DNA of 64,000 bases. Origin: Macropodus opercularis. Its lineage: Eukaryota > Chordata > Actinopteri > Anabantiformes > Osphronemidae. The position numbers were made by a program, and so were the translations under genes. Every line of letters starts with the position of its first letter. Position 1 is the stretch's first letter. Under the pieces are notes generated by a model. It saw nothing but the letters and a program-made list of their open reading frames with translations, searched no databases and was not told where the DNA came from. Where the stretch lies: positions 3,328,501 to 3,392,500 of the forward strand of contig JAUCMP010000026.1 of NCBI GenBank assembly GCA_030770545.1. Reading direction: 5' to 3'. Positions 1 to 12,001 of this stretch are shown here, in pieces.

Positions 1-1649
1 AAAGATATTGATGTAATTGTTGGAAATCTAAATGGGGATAATGCAAATAAAAACGGAGCCATCCACAATGGAGAAAACGGTGATAGTTATAATGGTTATG
101 TGGCAGAGGGTGGGAAGAATGTGGACATGCAAGACAGTGACTCTGATTTAGAGTGTGAGCTCGGAGCAGTGGGTGGAGTGGATTATGAAGTAGGAGCAGA
201 TGGAGAAGAAGACGGTATTAACTGGGCAGAAGAAAATAATTTTGTTGAGTTGTTTTTTGAAGAGAAGGAGGACATTATTGAGGAGCCAGTAAATGACCTT
301 GCCTGGCCAGAGATGCCTCAGAATTACATGCCCGTTGTAGCGCTGGAGCCTCCTGTGCCTCAAGCAGCACCTCCAATGCCATTCCTGATATCGGATCGCA
401 TGCGGAATAATTTCCTGCAACACTTGCCCACTAAACTCAGGTATAGATGCTTGGAGCGTAAACTACAGGATGTAGAAGTCCTTAGCGGCTTAAAGATTTT
501 GTCAGACCCTTATTTGTTTCGAGCAAAGAAGGAAGACAAGGCTGTGGACACCTCTGACCTGGAGGTATCAGATGATCCCATGGGTCTCCACGGCATTGAT
601 CTCATTACTGCAGCTTTGCTTTTTTGCCTTGGTGATTCTCCAGGGGGAAGAGGAATCTCTGACAGCAGGTTTGTCGATGGCTTCCACATTGATTTTGGTA
701 CTCAGACATTCTCTTTTCCTTCAGCAATATTGGCCACCAACACCATGGTGGGGGATATTGCTTCAGCCTCGGCATGTGATCATGCCAGCCCGCAGCTTTC
801 CAACCCTAGCCCCTTCCACACTCTCAGACTGGACCTTGTGCTTGAATGTGTGGCTCGATATCAAACCAAGCAGCGCTCCATGTTCACTTTTGTGTGTGGG
901 CAGTTGTTCCGACGGGATGAGTTTTTGTCTCATTTCAAAAATGTTCACGGCGATATTCACGCTGGACTCAATGGTTGGATGGAGCAACGCTGCCCTTTGG
1001 CCTATTATGGCTGCACATACTCCCAGAGGCGTTTCTGCCCGTCTGAACAGGGCTTCCGAATCATCCATGACAGGCACCTCGGCTCTTTTGGTGTTCAACC
1101 GGGTTTACCCTTAAGAAGAAACGCTTGCCACAACGGGTCTAGGCGTGATCAGTTCAGCAGTCTTCCGTTTGAGGTGTTACAACATGTGGCAAGTTTCCTG
1201 GACAGCTTCAGCTTATGCCAGCTGTCCAGAGTTTCCCGTACCATGAGGGACGTGTGTGCCAGCCTTCTCCAGATGCGTGGCATGGTCGTCCTGCTGTGGG
1301 AGAAGAAACGCCGTGCTGATGGGTCTCCATCGTGGCAGATCACAGATAAGGTTGGTGTGTCTGCTACTGCTTAAAAGCACATTTGAGCTGTCGTCTGTCG
1401 TGTGGTAATCAGTTATTGGATACTAATTCCCTATTTGTCAATCAGGTGTGGCGCTTCAGCACAGCTTTCGGTACAGTGAACGAGTGGAAGTTTGCCAATA
1501 TCGCCAGCATGGCCGACCACCTCAAGAAGTGCAAGTTCAACACAGTTGCTCGACGAGAAGAGGCCATTCCTTTGCCATGCATGTGTTTCACCAGGGAGCT
1601 CACGAAAGAGGGGAGGTGTTTGCGTTCAGTTCTCAAACCAGTAGCATAA
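1..1649 (+). CDS. fbxo30: F-box only protein 30, 3' part (5' end outside window)
   Basis: Substrate-recognition subunit of an SCF-type ubiquitin ligase. The frame is open from base 1. Coding exons are 1-1350 (donor GT at 1351, after AAG) and 1446-1649 (acceptor TCAG, stop TAA), joined in phase 0, giving about 517 visible residues. An acidic low-complexity stretch comes first. A Cys/His segment around 890-1040 (CGQLF...HFKNVH...GCTYSQ) is typical of FBXO30/FBXO40. The F-box lies at about 1144-1290 (FSSLPFEVLQHVASFLDSFS), and the conserved C-terminal WRFSTAFGTVNEWKF segment is in the last exon. The N-terminal TRAF-type zinc finger expected for the family would lie upstream of the window. FBXO40 is the closest alternative; neighbouring stx11 and akap12 favour FBXO30. 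The GTG at 100 is internal, not a start. Confidence 0.93.
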
Positions 1650-4290
1650 GAGATGTTTTGAGACCACAATCTCAAATCCACATTTTTTTCCTCCAGTGTT
1701 TACATTTTTCCAGCCTCAAAAAGACCTTGAATTGGATGTTAAACCTTTTGGTTGTTCTTTGCTTTACAGTGGAAAAACACTTCACTCCCAATTCTAAGAC
1801 AAAGCCAGTAGTGGCTGATACATCTCACTGGTGGCTGACATGCTGAAAAGACACCGGTAGCCTTCTGTTTTCTACTCGAATGGATTTATTAATACTGAAG
1901 TTGTATCATCTACTCAATGATATGTAAATAATGAGATGCTTTGTTGTAAATGTTTTTATTTTTATATCAAGAAGTCAGTACTGTGCTACATTGGAGGAAA
2001 GAGTAGAGCCTTAACGTATGAAACACTTGATTTTTCTAGTCACAAGGTTATTCTGAGCATCTCCATGAGGCTACTGTTTCTAGCGGTAGCAGCGTACTGG
2101 TGTCTTTTTCTATTACCCAAACACCTAGAGTGATATTAAACAGCTCATCGTTTGACCAAACATCTGTGATACTACCACAATGTTATTCCCCAGGATAATC
2201 GGTAGAACAATGGGTGTTGACTTGTGTGGTTTGGTGGTCTGACATGTGGCCCGTAAGCAAAGGTGGTGCATTTTCTTCTTTCGTGTCTGACTAATGGGCT
2301 GGCATGTTAGTCAGGGTGAGAGATAGCATGATGCCAAATGCCAGCACGTTTGAACTGTGGCTGGCTTGTGGCGTTTCATTTTTACCAGCTACTTTGACAG
2401 GTTAACGTGAATTGTTTGTTAGGTTCTTTTCTGTTTAAAACCCCACAAGTAGCAAGAAATAATGAATGTACTCACTCAGCAACTTTAGGAATCCATCAGT
2501 GTCTGTGGTGAGTGAGCAGGATGCTTGGTTTCCTTCCCTCTGTGTCGGACCTCATGAAAACCTGCAGGTCAGGTGTTAGGAAGCAGAACAACAGACACAC
2601 TTCCCTCCAGTACCAAGCACCAGTAGTTACATTCTTTTATTATTTATCACATTTATATATTGTTGGCACTACATGTCCACTGTGATCAAATGTTTCTGTC
2701 TCAGGGTTTTAGCAACAAAAGCTTCTCCGTTATTCAGGGGGTCTTAGAACTGACGTCTGTACCACTCAGTATTATTGTAACATAACAGTGTGTCTTGTGG
2801 TGATGGACTAACAAATTACACTTCTTTGCGTTTGTCATCCGTCAGCAGTGTTTATAACCCACAACATGCTGCTGTTCTTGCTAAACATGGAACAACCAGG
2901 TTTGTTGAATGGATTTTAGTTTGGTTTTTGTTGGTGAAGGTTCTCAGCCTTTAGGTTTTGTAGTTTTGATTGAGAAATAAGATTTGAAAAGTTGTGATTA
3001 TGAAATATTTGGCTCTAATGTGTAAAATAATTTGAAACACACTCACTCACCCCGTTATTAGGTATCGCTGTGCAATCTAATGAATGTTCCTTTATTACTG
3101 AGCTCATGCTCAACGGCACAGTTGTACTGCAGTGCATGAAAGTAAGACATGTTTAATGCAATATGTTGCCTCCTTCATCATTTTAAATGTGGAGACCAAA
3201 ACATTAACCACTTAATTTAATGCACTGCAATAAAACCCCATCACCCACTGTGACCTCAGTAGTAAACGCATAGTAGAATTATCACCATGACGGTTTCATG
3301 AATTAGAGTTACACTAATACAGGCCGAATTTTCCTAATAAAGAGGTCAGTCGGTAACTTATTACTAGTAGGACTGGGTCAGGTTTTGTTTTTGTATTTCA
3401 ATTTATTGCAACTTCTTAGCAGTGTCTGTGTAACAGCTCCCGTTTTTTGTACTGGTACTTTTATTTGGAAAGTCAAATCAATGCCTGTCTAATGTCTAGG
3501 AATGTTTGGCAGATTTACAGATGAAGGCTTGTACTATAAAATATAATTGATGACGCAGAGGAGTGTTGTAGCAGGAGATGCCCTCCTTCGCGTTTACTTC
3601 TCAGGCACAGTGCTGCAGTTTAGCACACGTTGGAGTTTTTAAATCTGGTGTCATAATGAATTTGAACCCGATCTGCTTGCATGCCTCGTTCTTCAGTTTG
3701 TAGTAGTTTTAAATGGATGAAGTGGAATCTGGGACCTGAACCGAAACTCTAGTGTTCAGACGCCTTCACTTTTTGCTGTGTTGTAGATTTACCCTAAGTA
3801 ACTCAACTCACAATAACAAAGTGAAAACCATTTGTATACGTTTTTTGCCGATTAACTAAACCGAATCCATGTCTGCACAAGAGTTTAGACACACGTCCGC
3901 AGCCCATTTGGCAGCAATTGAATCTTTGTTTTGCAAAGCTTATTCGTTTCAACCAGCTCGGCTCACTGGGATTTGGGCTGTTTATCCCCTTCTTTCTGCC
4001 AGGTTGAATGGAAATCTCTCCATGGATGTAGTATGGAGGTTAAAGTGTGCACTTGAGCCACGTGGACATTCTTTACCTAATGCTGCTCAGCGCAGCTGGT
4101 TAAAGGATCCCTTGGTTTTTGATCTGCAGCACACTCAGCCACGCAGACATGTCTTTGCAGGCATCTGTAGTGTTTCCACAGATTTGTGAGCATTTTGTTT
4201 TGCTTTTCTTTTCCACCACTGTGTGTCAGCCTCCTATGTTTGACCTTTGGAGCATTTTAATAAAAAGGTTTCTGATTTTTGAATGTTTTG
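1650..4290 (+). other. fbxo30 3' UTR and flank, with poly(A) signal candidates
   Basis: No credible coding exon is seen between the fbxo30 stop and about 4.3 kb. AATAAA hexamers occur at about 3229, 3336 and 4259. The last is followed by a T/G-rich stretch (about 4284-4310) and is the best candidate cleavage region, which would give a long 3' UTR of about 2.6 kb. Choosing among the sites needs RNA data. Confidence 0.45.
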
Positions 4291-6031
4291 TTTATTTAAT
4301 TGCAGTTGTTCTCACCCACGTGTCTTTACTAAATCAGAGTTTACCTGATTTGCGCTCCGTCAAAGCACAGTACTTCAAAGTGTTAGCAGCTTCCTGGTAA
4401 AGTTAACATGTCATGTCGTGTCCTTGGTTTATTCCAGATGAGTGATAATAGACTGATCAAGTACCTACTGTGAATTCAAGCTTAAAGTTTATTTACTGAA
4501 AACATATTAGTCTTTGTGGTTGTGCAGTCTGATATAGACACAAAGCGGATCAGACCTGGAACATGCAGACACATTTCACAAATTAAAAACATTATTAGAG
4601 AAAGGGTCAAGCTGTTGGTTCTGGCCAATTCATTTTGTATTCGGTGGATTTTGGATGGAAAACTGGACCCGTCTAGTTCTCGTGGGAAGGCGGGACCAGG
4701 GGAGAACATTCTCACGCCTGACTGCTAGATGGCACCAAACTGCCACAGGTTCCCCGATGAGGAGGGGTCTGGACAGAGTGAAGCCATGCTTCCCTACGGC
4801 CCTGACGTGTGTGGGGTCTGGCCTTGTCTCGTTGTGCTGAACGTTTACAGCCATTTCCAGCAGCCTTATATTTTGTGTATTTCTCTTTTCACATTTAACA
4901 CCTGTAGCGAGGGTCTCATATTTATCCTATAGCTGTAAGAACCCAGTGTCAGCTGGTCCCCACTTGCTTTGTTCTGTTGTGCATGAGCTGAATGATTTTC
5001 TTTTAGATTCAAGTCTAAGAACAGAAAGATGCAACATCCAGTTAGAGGCAAATACGCTTCAACTCCTGCTCATCCTAATAGAAGTTTCAGATTGTGGGTT
5101 AGATTTACCTCCATCTACCAGGAGTGGGGTTCAAACCCACGAGGACTATTGTCCCCTGGATCTTAAGTCCAACGCCTTTACCATCCTGGTCCACACACCC
5201 AGGTCACCTTCAAAACAAGACCAGGGCAACAGAGTTCACTGGTCTAGAGCCCAACACGGCAGTGCATCGCTGCCAGTAAACGCCCCGCAGACCACACGGC
5301 GCTGCTGAGGAAGTGTCACCATCTTGGCCATGAAAGCGGCTTCAACTCAGCAGTTAATCTGAAAACACCTCCTCGTGTGGCGTGACGGTTTCTGTCAGCT
5401 TCATTTCACCAGCCGCTGAGTGGGATTCACCGAGTGAGTAACTGACTGCCCACACAGGTTTAGCATTTTACCACTGCACTGACAGGACAATGAGACGAGC
5501 CTGCTGAGCAAACACAGAGCTGCCCTCAGTAGCTTCTCAATCCTCCTGTTGTCACCTTCTCTGAATCAACACAAAATTAAAAAAATCGGACAAATGCAGG
5601 TACGTTACATGACCAACATATGGTTGTGCAAACATCGGTCTTCCTCACTGAGTCCCACGCTGTGTTGCTAAACAAAAGTTAAGTAACATCTGTAATAGGT
5701 ATCAGACTTCCTTCCTTTTTCAAGCTTAGCCATGAACATACATCACAGGTGTGAATACAGGCCGATCGAAGGAAATCCCTTCAAAGGCCACAGCTCCCAT
5801 CCTAAACATCTAACCCTTACATAGATGACGTCGAGGCTGAAGGTAAAAGGACCAAACCAGGATGTAAAGTCTATTCTCAGCAACAATCAGGAAATGCAGC
5901 CATATTTTACAGAACACACGCATGTGAATGTGTGGTTTGAAATGACTTTAGAATACTAGGGTGTGAAATTTGCATATTTGTGCAGGAAGCTGACGTGAAT
6001 CTAACCTTTATATTCTCATGGCAAAAACAAA
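4291..6031. other. fbxo30-stx11 intergenic / stx11 3' UTR
   Basis: Apart from the tRNA-like element I see no gene here. The proximal part (about 5.3-6.03 kb) is probably stx11 3' UTR. A TTTATT (AATAAA on the minus strand) occurs near 4487, but whether stx11 transcripts run that far is unknown. Confidence 0.35.
5116..5190 (-). pseudogene. tRNA-Leu(UAA)-like sequence with truncated D-arm
   Basis: Read on the minus strand, this 75-nt stretch has a perfect 7-bp acceptor stem (ACCAGGA / TCCTGGT plus discriminator A). The anticodon loop is CTTAAGA (anticodon UAA). A long variable arm follows (GGAC-AATA-GTCC), as in class II leucine tRNAs, and a perfect T-stem (GTGGG / CCCAC) closes a TTTGAAC loop. 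Between the acceptor stem and GGCG, where the D-arm and A box belong, about 8-9 nt are missing compared with the usual vertebrate tRNA-Leu(UAA) of about 83 nt. Loss of the A box should impair Pol III transcription, so I call a pseudogene. No 3' CCA is encoded. It lies on the same strand as stx11, downstream of its stop. Confidence 0.8.
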
Positions 6032-6916
6032 TCAATGGCAGCAAGGGAAGCAGCAGCAGAAGAGTTTCTTGCACGGATTATTCTTCTTGTATTTCACAGC
6101 CTGCTTGATCTGACCTGAAGCCTTTACAACATAGTCCTGAGTAGCAGATACGCTTGCTTCTATGTTGTCCAGCATGGAGCCCTGCTCCTCCACCAGTAGG
6201 GCCATCTGGAAAAACAGCTCCTGAATGTCCCTGATGCGGCCCTCGAGCTCCAGGAGCTCCTTGTGTCGGTTCTCTATCTCGCTGAGAGCAGACCTGGCCG
6301 ACTTCCCTTCCAGGAGGAGGTTATCGGAGAAGACGTTCCACTTTCCCGTCTCGATCATCTCGTCTATCTGCTCCCTGGTCACCTCCTTGCCCATGATCTC
6401 CGCTTGCCTCTGGATGCGTGTCTTGCAGTTCTCCCTCTGAGTCATCTCAACCTCGTTGTACTCGGACATGGCTTCGTGGAAGGTCCTGGTCAGCGACACG
6501 TACTGTGAACGCACCATACGAGCTACAGCTGACGTAGGTCCGTGCGTCTCCTCCATCTCTTTGCTCAGCTTCCCCAGGTTCTCCAACCGTGTATAAATAG
6601 CCTCCCCTCTGGCCTTAATGTCCCGCCCCAGCGCGTTGGAATCCCTTTTGATGCTGCTGATCCTCCTGACCGACGTGAGGAATCTGGTGTTCTGCTTGCC
6701 AAGACGCTTCACGTCCATCTTCAGCAGCAGTATCTCCTTCCTCATCACCTGAGCCTCCTTGTAGATGCCGTCCATCACGTCTTCTCCCGCGAACACAACC
6801 GCGTGCTGCACCAGAAACTCATCCTCAGGCGCCTCATCGTGGTTCGCCTCGGGCCTGGGCTCCTCTTCTGCAGCCCTGGAGGTGCAGGTCTGCAGCTCAC
6901 ACAGTCGGTCTCTCAT
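6032..6916 (-). CDS. stx11: Syntaxin-11, single coding exon
   Basis: 294-residue Qa-family SNARE used in membrane fusion of cytotoxic granules and late endosomes. The start ATG at 6916 gives MRDRLCELQ, matching the family's N-terminus. An N-terminal Habc region contains the conserved DVKRLGKQNTRFLTS and SSIKRD segments. The SNARE helix occupies roughly residues 205-265, with a glutamine in FFQMALLVEEQ at the expected central layer. There is no transmembrane anchor. The C-terminus is the cysteine-rich CKKLFCCCFPCCH, the known syntaxin-11 arrangement in which lipidated cysteines anchor the protein. Mammalian STX11 is 287 aa, also with an intronless coding region. An acceptor-like CAG sits 5 nt upstream of the ATG, consistent with a separate 5' non-coding exon. 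Teleosts can have a and b copies; I cannot tell which this is. Confidence 0.96.
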   Translation of the reverse strand: MRDRLCELQTCTSRAAEEEPRPEANHDEAPEDEFLVQHAVVFAGEDVMDGIYKEAQVMRKEILLLKMDVKRLGKQNTRFLTSVRRISSIKRDSNALGRDIKARGEAIYTRLENLGKLSKEMEETHGPTSAVARMVRSQYVSLTRTFHEAMSEYNEVEMTQRENCKTRIQRQAEIMGKEVTREQIDEMIETGKWNVFSDNLLLEGKSARSALSEIENRHKELLELEGRIRDIQELFFQMALLVEEQGSMLDNIEASVSATQDYVVKASGQIKQAVKYKKNNPCKKLFCCCFPCCH

Positions 6917-9900
6917 CTCACCTGCTGGAGGAATCCAAGGTGTTTACTGGCCTGTTCACATAAAACAAACAGAGCAACAACAAAAGTCACAGCGACCTTC
7001 TGACCCCTGGGTGTGAAGCTACTGGACTGAACATCAGCAGTTACAACCAGCTCCACACTGAAATGCTGCTTACACAACGGAGCATTTGATCATCCAGATG
7101 TCAACACCGAGCCCAGTTAGGCTGAACAATCCACACCCGTCTTCTCATGTCAGGACGGGGAAAGATATTAAGAGTCATTTCAGATGTAAAATACTAATTT
7201 ACTAATAAATAAAGCAAACTATGGGCACTAATGAGCCACATTTCATTACATTGAAGTTATTCTCTCTCTCTCTTTTGTTGATTCTTAGTTAAAATGTTTA
7301 TTCTAAACGCCTTAGAAACAAGCTGATAGATTAATTTACTTCCTCAGCTGCGACATTTTCATCAGATATACGTTTATCACAGGGCGTCGACTTAAGTCTT
7401 CGTTGTTTCCTCTTGAGAAAAACTGTTACGCGGTTTTTGTTTGCTTGGAATAAAAATGAAATTAATTAGGCGAACGAACTTTTAGGCATCACACAAATGT
7501 CAGCAATAACATATTATACAACTTGTCTGCGGCGTCCAGCGGGTATTTCACTTAGTATTCATCAAACAGACAAACATACCTTGTGCGTTTCGTCCTGAGC
7601 TGTCGCAGTAAAAACGTCCGATGTCGCATGAGACGCGGCACAAACGCGCATTTCCTCTTTTTCTCGGCGTTGTCCAAACACCAAATTTCAACACGGAGCA
7701 GAATCAAGCATGTCTGTTTAAACGCGGCATCGCACACACACGGACACACAACACTGCACTGACACAGTGACACAAGCTGCAGCGGGTACGAAGGCGGAAG
7801 ATCACGTCTCCTAGTCCACACCTCAATCACTTCACCAGGAAGGAAGAGCAGATTGTCATTATGAGTTATTAACCATGAGGGCAACCAGAAAGAAAGGCTG
7901 AAAGTCCCTTTCCTCGACAAGTACAACTTTGAATATCCATATATTACGTTATATTATAGGCTGTGTTGAAAAACCTTTACTTTAATCCTAAACATACAAA
8001 AATAAAAAGCATTTTATTCCGCAACAGTCAAGAACAGCTGCAAACTTAGCAGCTGTGCAAGTTCTGCTGTTTATGCATAAATACAAGAAAGAAAGAAAAA
8101 TCCGGCAAATGGCCAAACGTCATTCCAGATATTTAAGGTCCTGCACCGATGCTCATAACAGACTCACGTCAGTTTACATATGCAGCTGACACCCAGACCA
8201 CATGGAGCCGCTATAGAAGAGTTTGTAAAGGGACTGTCTGGCCTCAACCCACCTCAGCGGTGTCCATGTTCTAATAATGGCGCTGGAGTCTTACTTTGTC
8301 CCAGCGGGGAATGAGCCTGTCCGTTCACATCTCTCAGATCTGGGTCAGGACTCACTCAGAGTCCTGCACCTGACGGAGACACCCACCTGTCTCTCATTTC
8401 AGCAAACACACTGGAACCTCCAGCAGAGTCAGACGGTAGCATCTGGACACAGAGAAAACAAAGCTGTGGGTCCCAGGCTGACAGTTACACAATAACAGCA
8501 TATAATATCGCTGCTCAGAGAATTCAAGAGACCAGACTGATACAGCTTCACCAACCTCTGCACAGAAAAGCCACTAGCATCAACAGATGGGGAGATTACC
8601 TGGAAAGAGCAGGCGTCCTCTGAAGGCCGGCGGGGGTCAGTCGGGCGTCTAATCGGCTTTAGAAGCACACAGACGTAAAGTTTGTGTTACAACACACATA
8701 TATGCTCACACGCTGTAATCTTAGATGGACATTCTAGATCTGCCAGCACATTTAATCTTACGTGTCACTCACCAAACCAGTTTTCAAGCTGAACAGTGCA
8801 GTATAAATGCATTTAAACTTGGATTCTGGTTTCAGCGAGGAGTGAACAGTTTATAATCAGCAGTTCTGAGCAGCCTGACAAAAAAAGTACAATGAAGTAT
8901 GGACAGATTTAGTAAAGTCAGCATTTTAAACTTTAAACTAATCTAATACTCCACGTGAGAAACATAATTAGTTAGTGGCGCTTGTCACTACTATAGAGGT
9001 TGGATACAATCTATGGCCACTAGTTCTGTAATGTCTCCTGCAGGTTTTCTCTGCACACAACGAAATAGCTGTCAAGTGACCATCAGTCATGGTTCCAGAT
9101 AAAGCAGGAGGTATTTTGAACAAGGAACATAGATGCTCGCGTCGATGTGTGGGAAGCCATGTGATGCAGTCATTTCCTCAGCCAGCGGTTTGTAATTTCC
9201 ATCGGCCTCCATCGTTTGACTCACAGCTCACTCGGTTTCTCTCGAGGGGGGTTTTGGCAAAACTGATGTGTCACCCAGCGAAGAGAAGAGCAGCTTGAAT
9301 TAAACCAAAGATCCCCCAGGCAACCACAGCGCCAGCGATTCATTCATGAACCAGGCACCGTCTTCAGCTCATGGAGGAGTTTACCTAGTTTGTGCTTTAC
9401 AGAAGAAACGCAACCACCAGCTTCTAGTAGTAGAACACTAAGATCAGCCACATGAGCACTTTCACTGCAGCATCGCCACCACTGTCTCCGTCCAGCAGAT
9501 GTCAGCTGTTCAACAGCATCTTCATCTGTTACGTCACACTTCACATGCACTGATCTGTGTCCACTTTCAGGAGGATGGGTCTCAACCTCCCAGTGCGTAA
9601 AACGTACCGAAGTTATTTGCATTTGTTTTGGAATCTATTTCTTTTATTATGGATTTAATTCACTACAACTTCAGTTATTCCTGTAAATCATCAAGCCAAG
9701 ATGCTCCTGATAAATAACTGGCTCACAGGACGTTAAGGTCGGAGGTTTAAATTTAGTTGCCGGTGTCCATTCAGCCAGTTCTGATTTGAACACGAGTGCC
9801 TGTTACTGTGCTGCATGCGATCCTGATGCAGCTTGTGTTGCTCATCAGTCAGGAGCTGAACATTTGATCGGGTGAATCCTAACTTTGGCTTGAATACGCT

Positions 9901-10780
9901 TCTCAGCGACCGGACTGAGGCAGAGAAACAGGGAAACGGCTCGTTGTGAACATGCCAAGAATGTCTTCTTAATTAAGAGCAGTAAATCGGCTAAACCCAG
10001 GGACAAAGGCCGAGTTTGTGCACTTGGACGCTTGGGTTTCCACTAAAAATAGAAGCATCTAAAGAAAATGTACCCAATTAATTAAACACTAATCACCTAT
10101 AGGTTGTGTTTCACGCACCGAACACACAGAACGAGACTCATCATAAACTCACATTTAAAAGCCTGACGTGTCCAGTGTGTTGCATCACAGGACACTGCAT
10201 CGAGTCGGTTCGGTGTAATCAGCGGTGAAAACATCAGCTGTTTCCAGTTACTTAAAGACGCTAATTGAATTCAGCTTATTAGCGTTGGACTGAAGTTCAC
10301 ATAATGGCGCCAGTCATTCGAACCATCTGATCCAGTTCACATGAATGACTGTCATGGGTTTGTAGATGCTTCTCTAGCTCCCAAAGTTTGACTTGAGTAT
10401 CTTAGTTGAGGCGTCACCTTTGACTTGGTGAAGCTAAGCTGCATCACAGGTGAACAGAGAAGCGTCCTTACACTGAAAAAGTGTATTCAGAACATTAATG
10501 ATTTATCAGATATCTATCTGATAAATCATATATGTGAACGTCATGCGTTCAAACGGTGTGTTATTAGTCCAGCTCTAAGCTTGAGGCTGATCTTTGACAT
10601 ATTTATAGCAACAAGCCGTTGGAACAAATATAAAGTAGATAGTAAAGAAGCCACCACTTCACAATGACATCAGAATATTTAAAAGTAAATTTCATCAGTA
10701 ACAGTTCAGTTTTTATTTGCTTATCTGATTCTGCAGATTTGATCCAGGTCTTCATGGTGTCAGGTGGTCGTGTGGTCTGG
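6917..10780. other. stx11 upstream region and intergenic DNA
   Basis: Presumed to hold the stx11 promoter and non-coding first exon, perhaps near 7.55-7.95 kb where sequence is richer in CG. A short (TC)n tract lies at 7261-7273. I find no reading frame with splice sites or recognisable protein similarity in the remainder. A perfect palindrome at 10498-10529 is listed separately. Confidence 0.4.
10498..10529. repeat. Perfect 15-bp inverted repeat with GATA motifs
   Basis: ATGATTTATCAGATA (10498-10512), then TC, then its exact reverse complement (10515-10529). Each arm contains TTATC and AGATA, so four GATA-type motifs are arranged symmetrically. It lies about 1.5 kb upstream of akap12 exon 1. 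It could be a cis-element for GATA factors or a cruciform-prone relic; only the symmetry is directly seen. Confidence 0.7.
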
Positions 10781-10940
10781 GCTCTAGTGGCTCATGGCTG
10801 AGTTCTCCCTCCTCAGGATCCCCTCACCCCAACCGCTGGAGGCAGATGGCCGCCACCCTGAGCCCAATTCAGGTTTCTTCCATGAAAGGGAGTTTTTGCT
10901 CTCCACTGTTTCCTCCTCACACACGTTTGTCTTCCTGATT
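10781..10940 (+). repeat. Fragment of a dispersed teleost repeat
   Basis: The stretch contains GGAGGCAGATGGCCGCC, ACCCTGAGCCCAATTCAGG, TTTCTTCCATGAAAGGGAG and TTTTTGCTCTCCACTGTTTC. These pieces, in this order, belong to a very common interspersed repeat of percomorph fish genomes. I recognise the pattern but cannot name its family with certainty. It is diverged and truncated. Confidence 0.55.
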
Positions 10941-12001
10941 TGGCACTTTAATGAAAACACCTGTTGGATGATGTTGGATGACTCTTCTCCAGCCTGTAAA
11001 TTTGAAACCTGGCCTTTTCACGCACTAGGATTACGGAACAAAAACAACCTATAACAGGATCCTTTGTACCCACACGTATTAGAGATGCAACGTTGCTTAC
11101 GAATGTCACTCAAATGCACAAAAACAGAACCTATGGTCTGCAGCTGCCACAGAGTCGTATTCCTCAAAAGCTTCTGAACAGGACATCTGATTAATAAATG
11201 TCAGATTAACAGGCAGATTGAGCTCCGGCCTCAGTTTTGTGTAAAGGTCAAGCTTTTCCAGGAGCTTAGTGTTGACAATCTTGGACGATGGACAGAAAGC
11301 ATGACAGCACATCTCCAAATCACATTAGGCCTGTCCTGCTCAAGGTTGTCAGTTGATTTTCATTTCCCAGAAAACTTTTTGCTTGACTGTAAAATCATTT
11401 GCATAAGCTTTGATAATATAAAATTTACTGCGATTACACAGCATCACTTAGAAATAAACTACGTGATCACATAAATCACAGCAGTTATGACTCTTTTTGC
11501 TTCTTGTTTTCTTATTATCTGTACTCTGCTGGTTCATAGCAGCATGTCGGACCAAATGTAAAATAAAACTAATGACACTCTCGTTTTAATGAGACAAATC
11601 ACTGAACGACGGAAGGGAACCATCAGAAACGACTGCTCTGCTGCTGCGTCCCGACTAATTCAAAGTGATCAATGGTTTAAATGTTTATTGTTACGCAGCG
11701 AGTCGAGGCTGCGGCGCAGCTTCAAGCTTGTTGCTCTGGATTTGCTTGTCATCTGAGGAAAGCTTGTGCTTTTCTCTGCAGGCGTTTTTTTGATGCAGAG
11801 AGAGGCGGACCGGGCCGGACCGCACTCGGCTCATAGGCTTCATGTGATCCCGCAGGGAGGTGGTGTTTGGCCAAAGGAAAACACTTTCTCCACATCCAGG
11901 CTGCACCATTATTGCTCGGGCAGCCTCTGTCGCCGCTTGCTTTTATTGTGGATATTCCCACGTCTTCACAGTCCGGACAGTGACGCGCTGCAGCTCCGAC
12001 A

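Noticed and set aside
100..100. GTG at 100 as the start of fbxo30
   Set aside because: The same frame is open and protein-like from base 1; the family is longer at its N-terminus, so the coding region continues upstream of the window.
572..1114. 180-aa plus-strand frame inside fbxo30
   Set aside because: Out-of-frame shadow of the F-box protein exon.
5116..5190. Functional tRNA gene
   Set aside because: The D-arm and A-box region is missing about 8-9 nt; without expression evidence a pseudogene is the safer call.
7552..7926. 124-aa minus-strand frame upstream of stx11 as a gene
   Set aside because: No recognisable domain, no matching splice sites, low-complexity composition; more likely part of the stx11 5' region.
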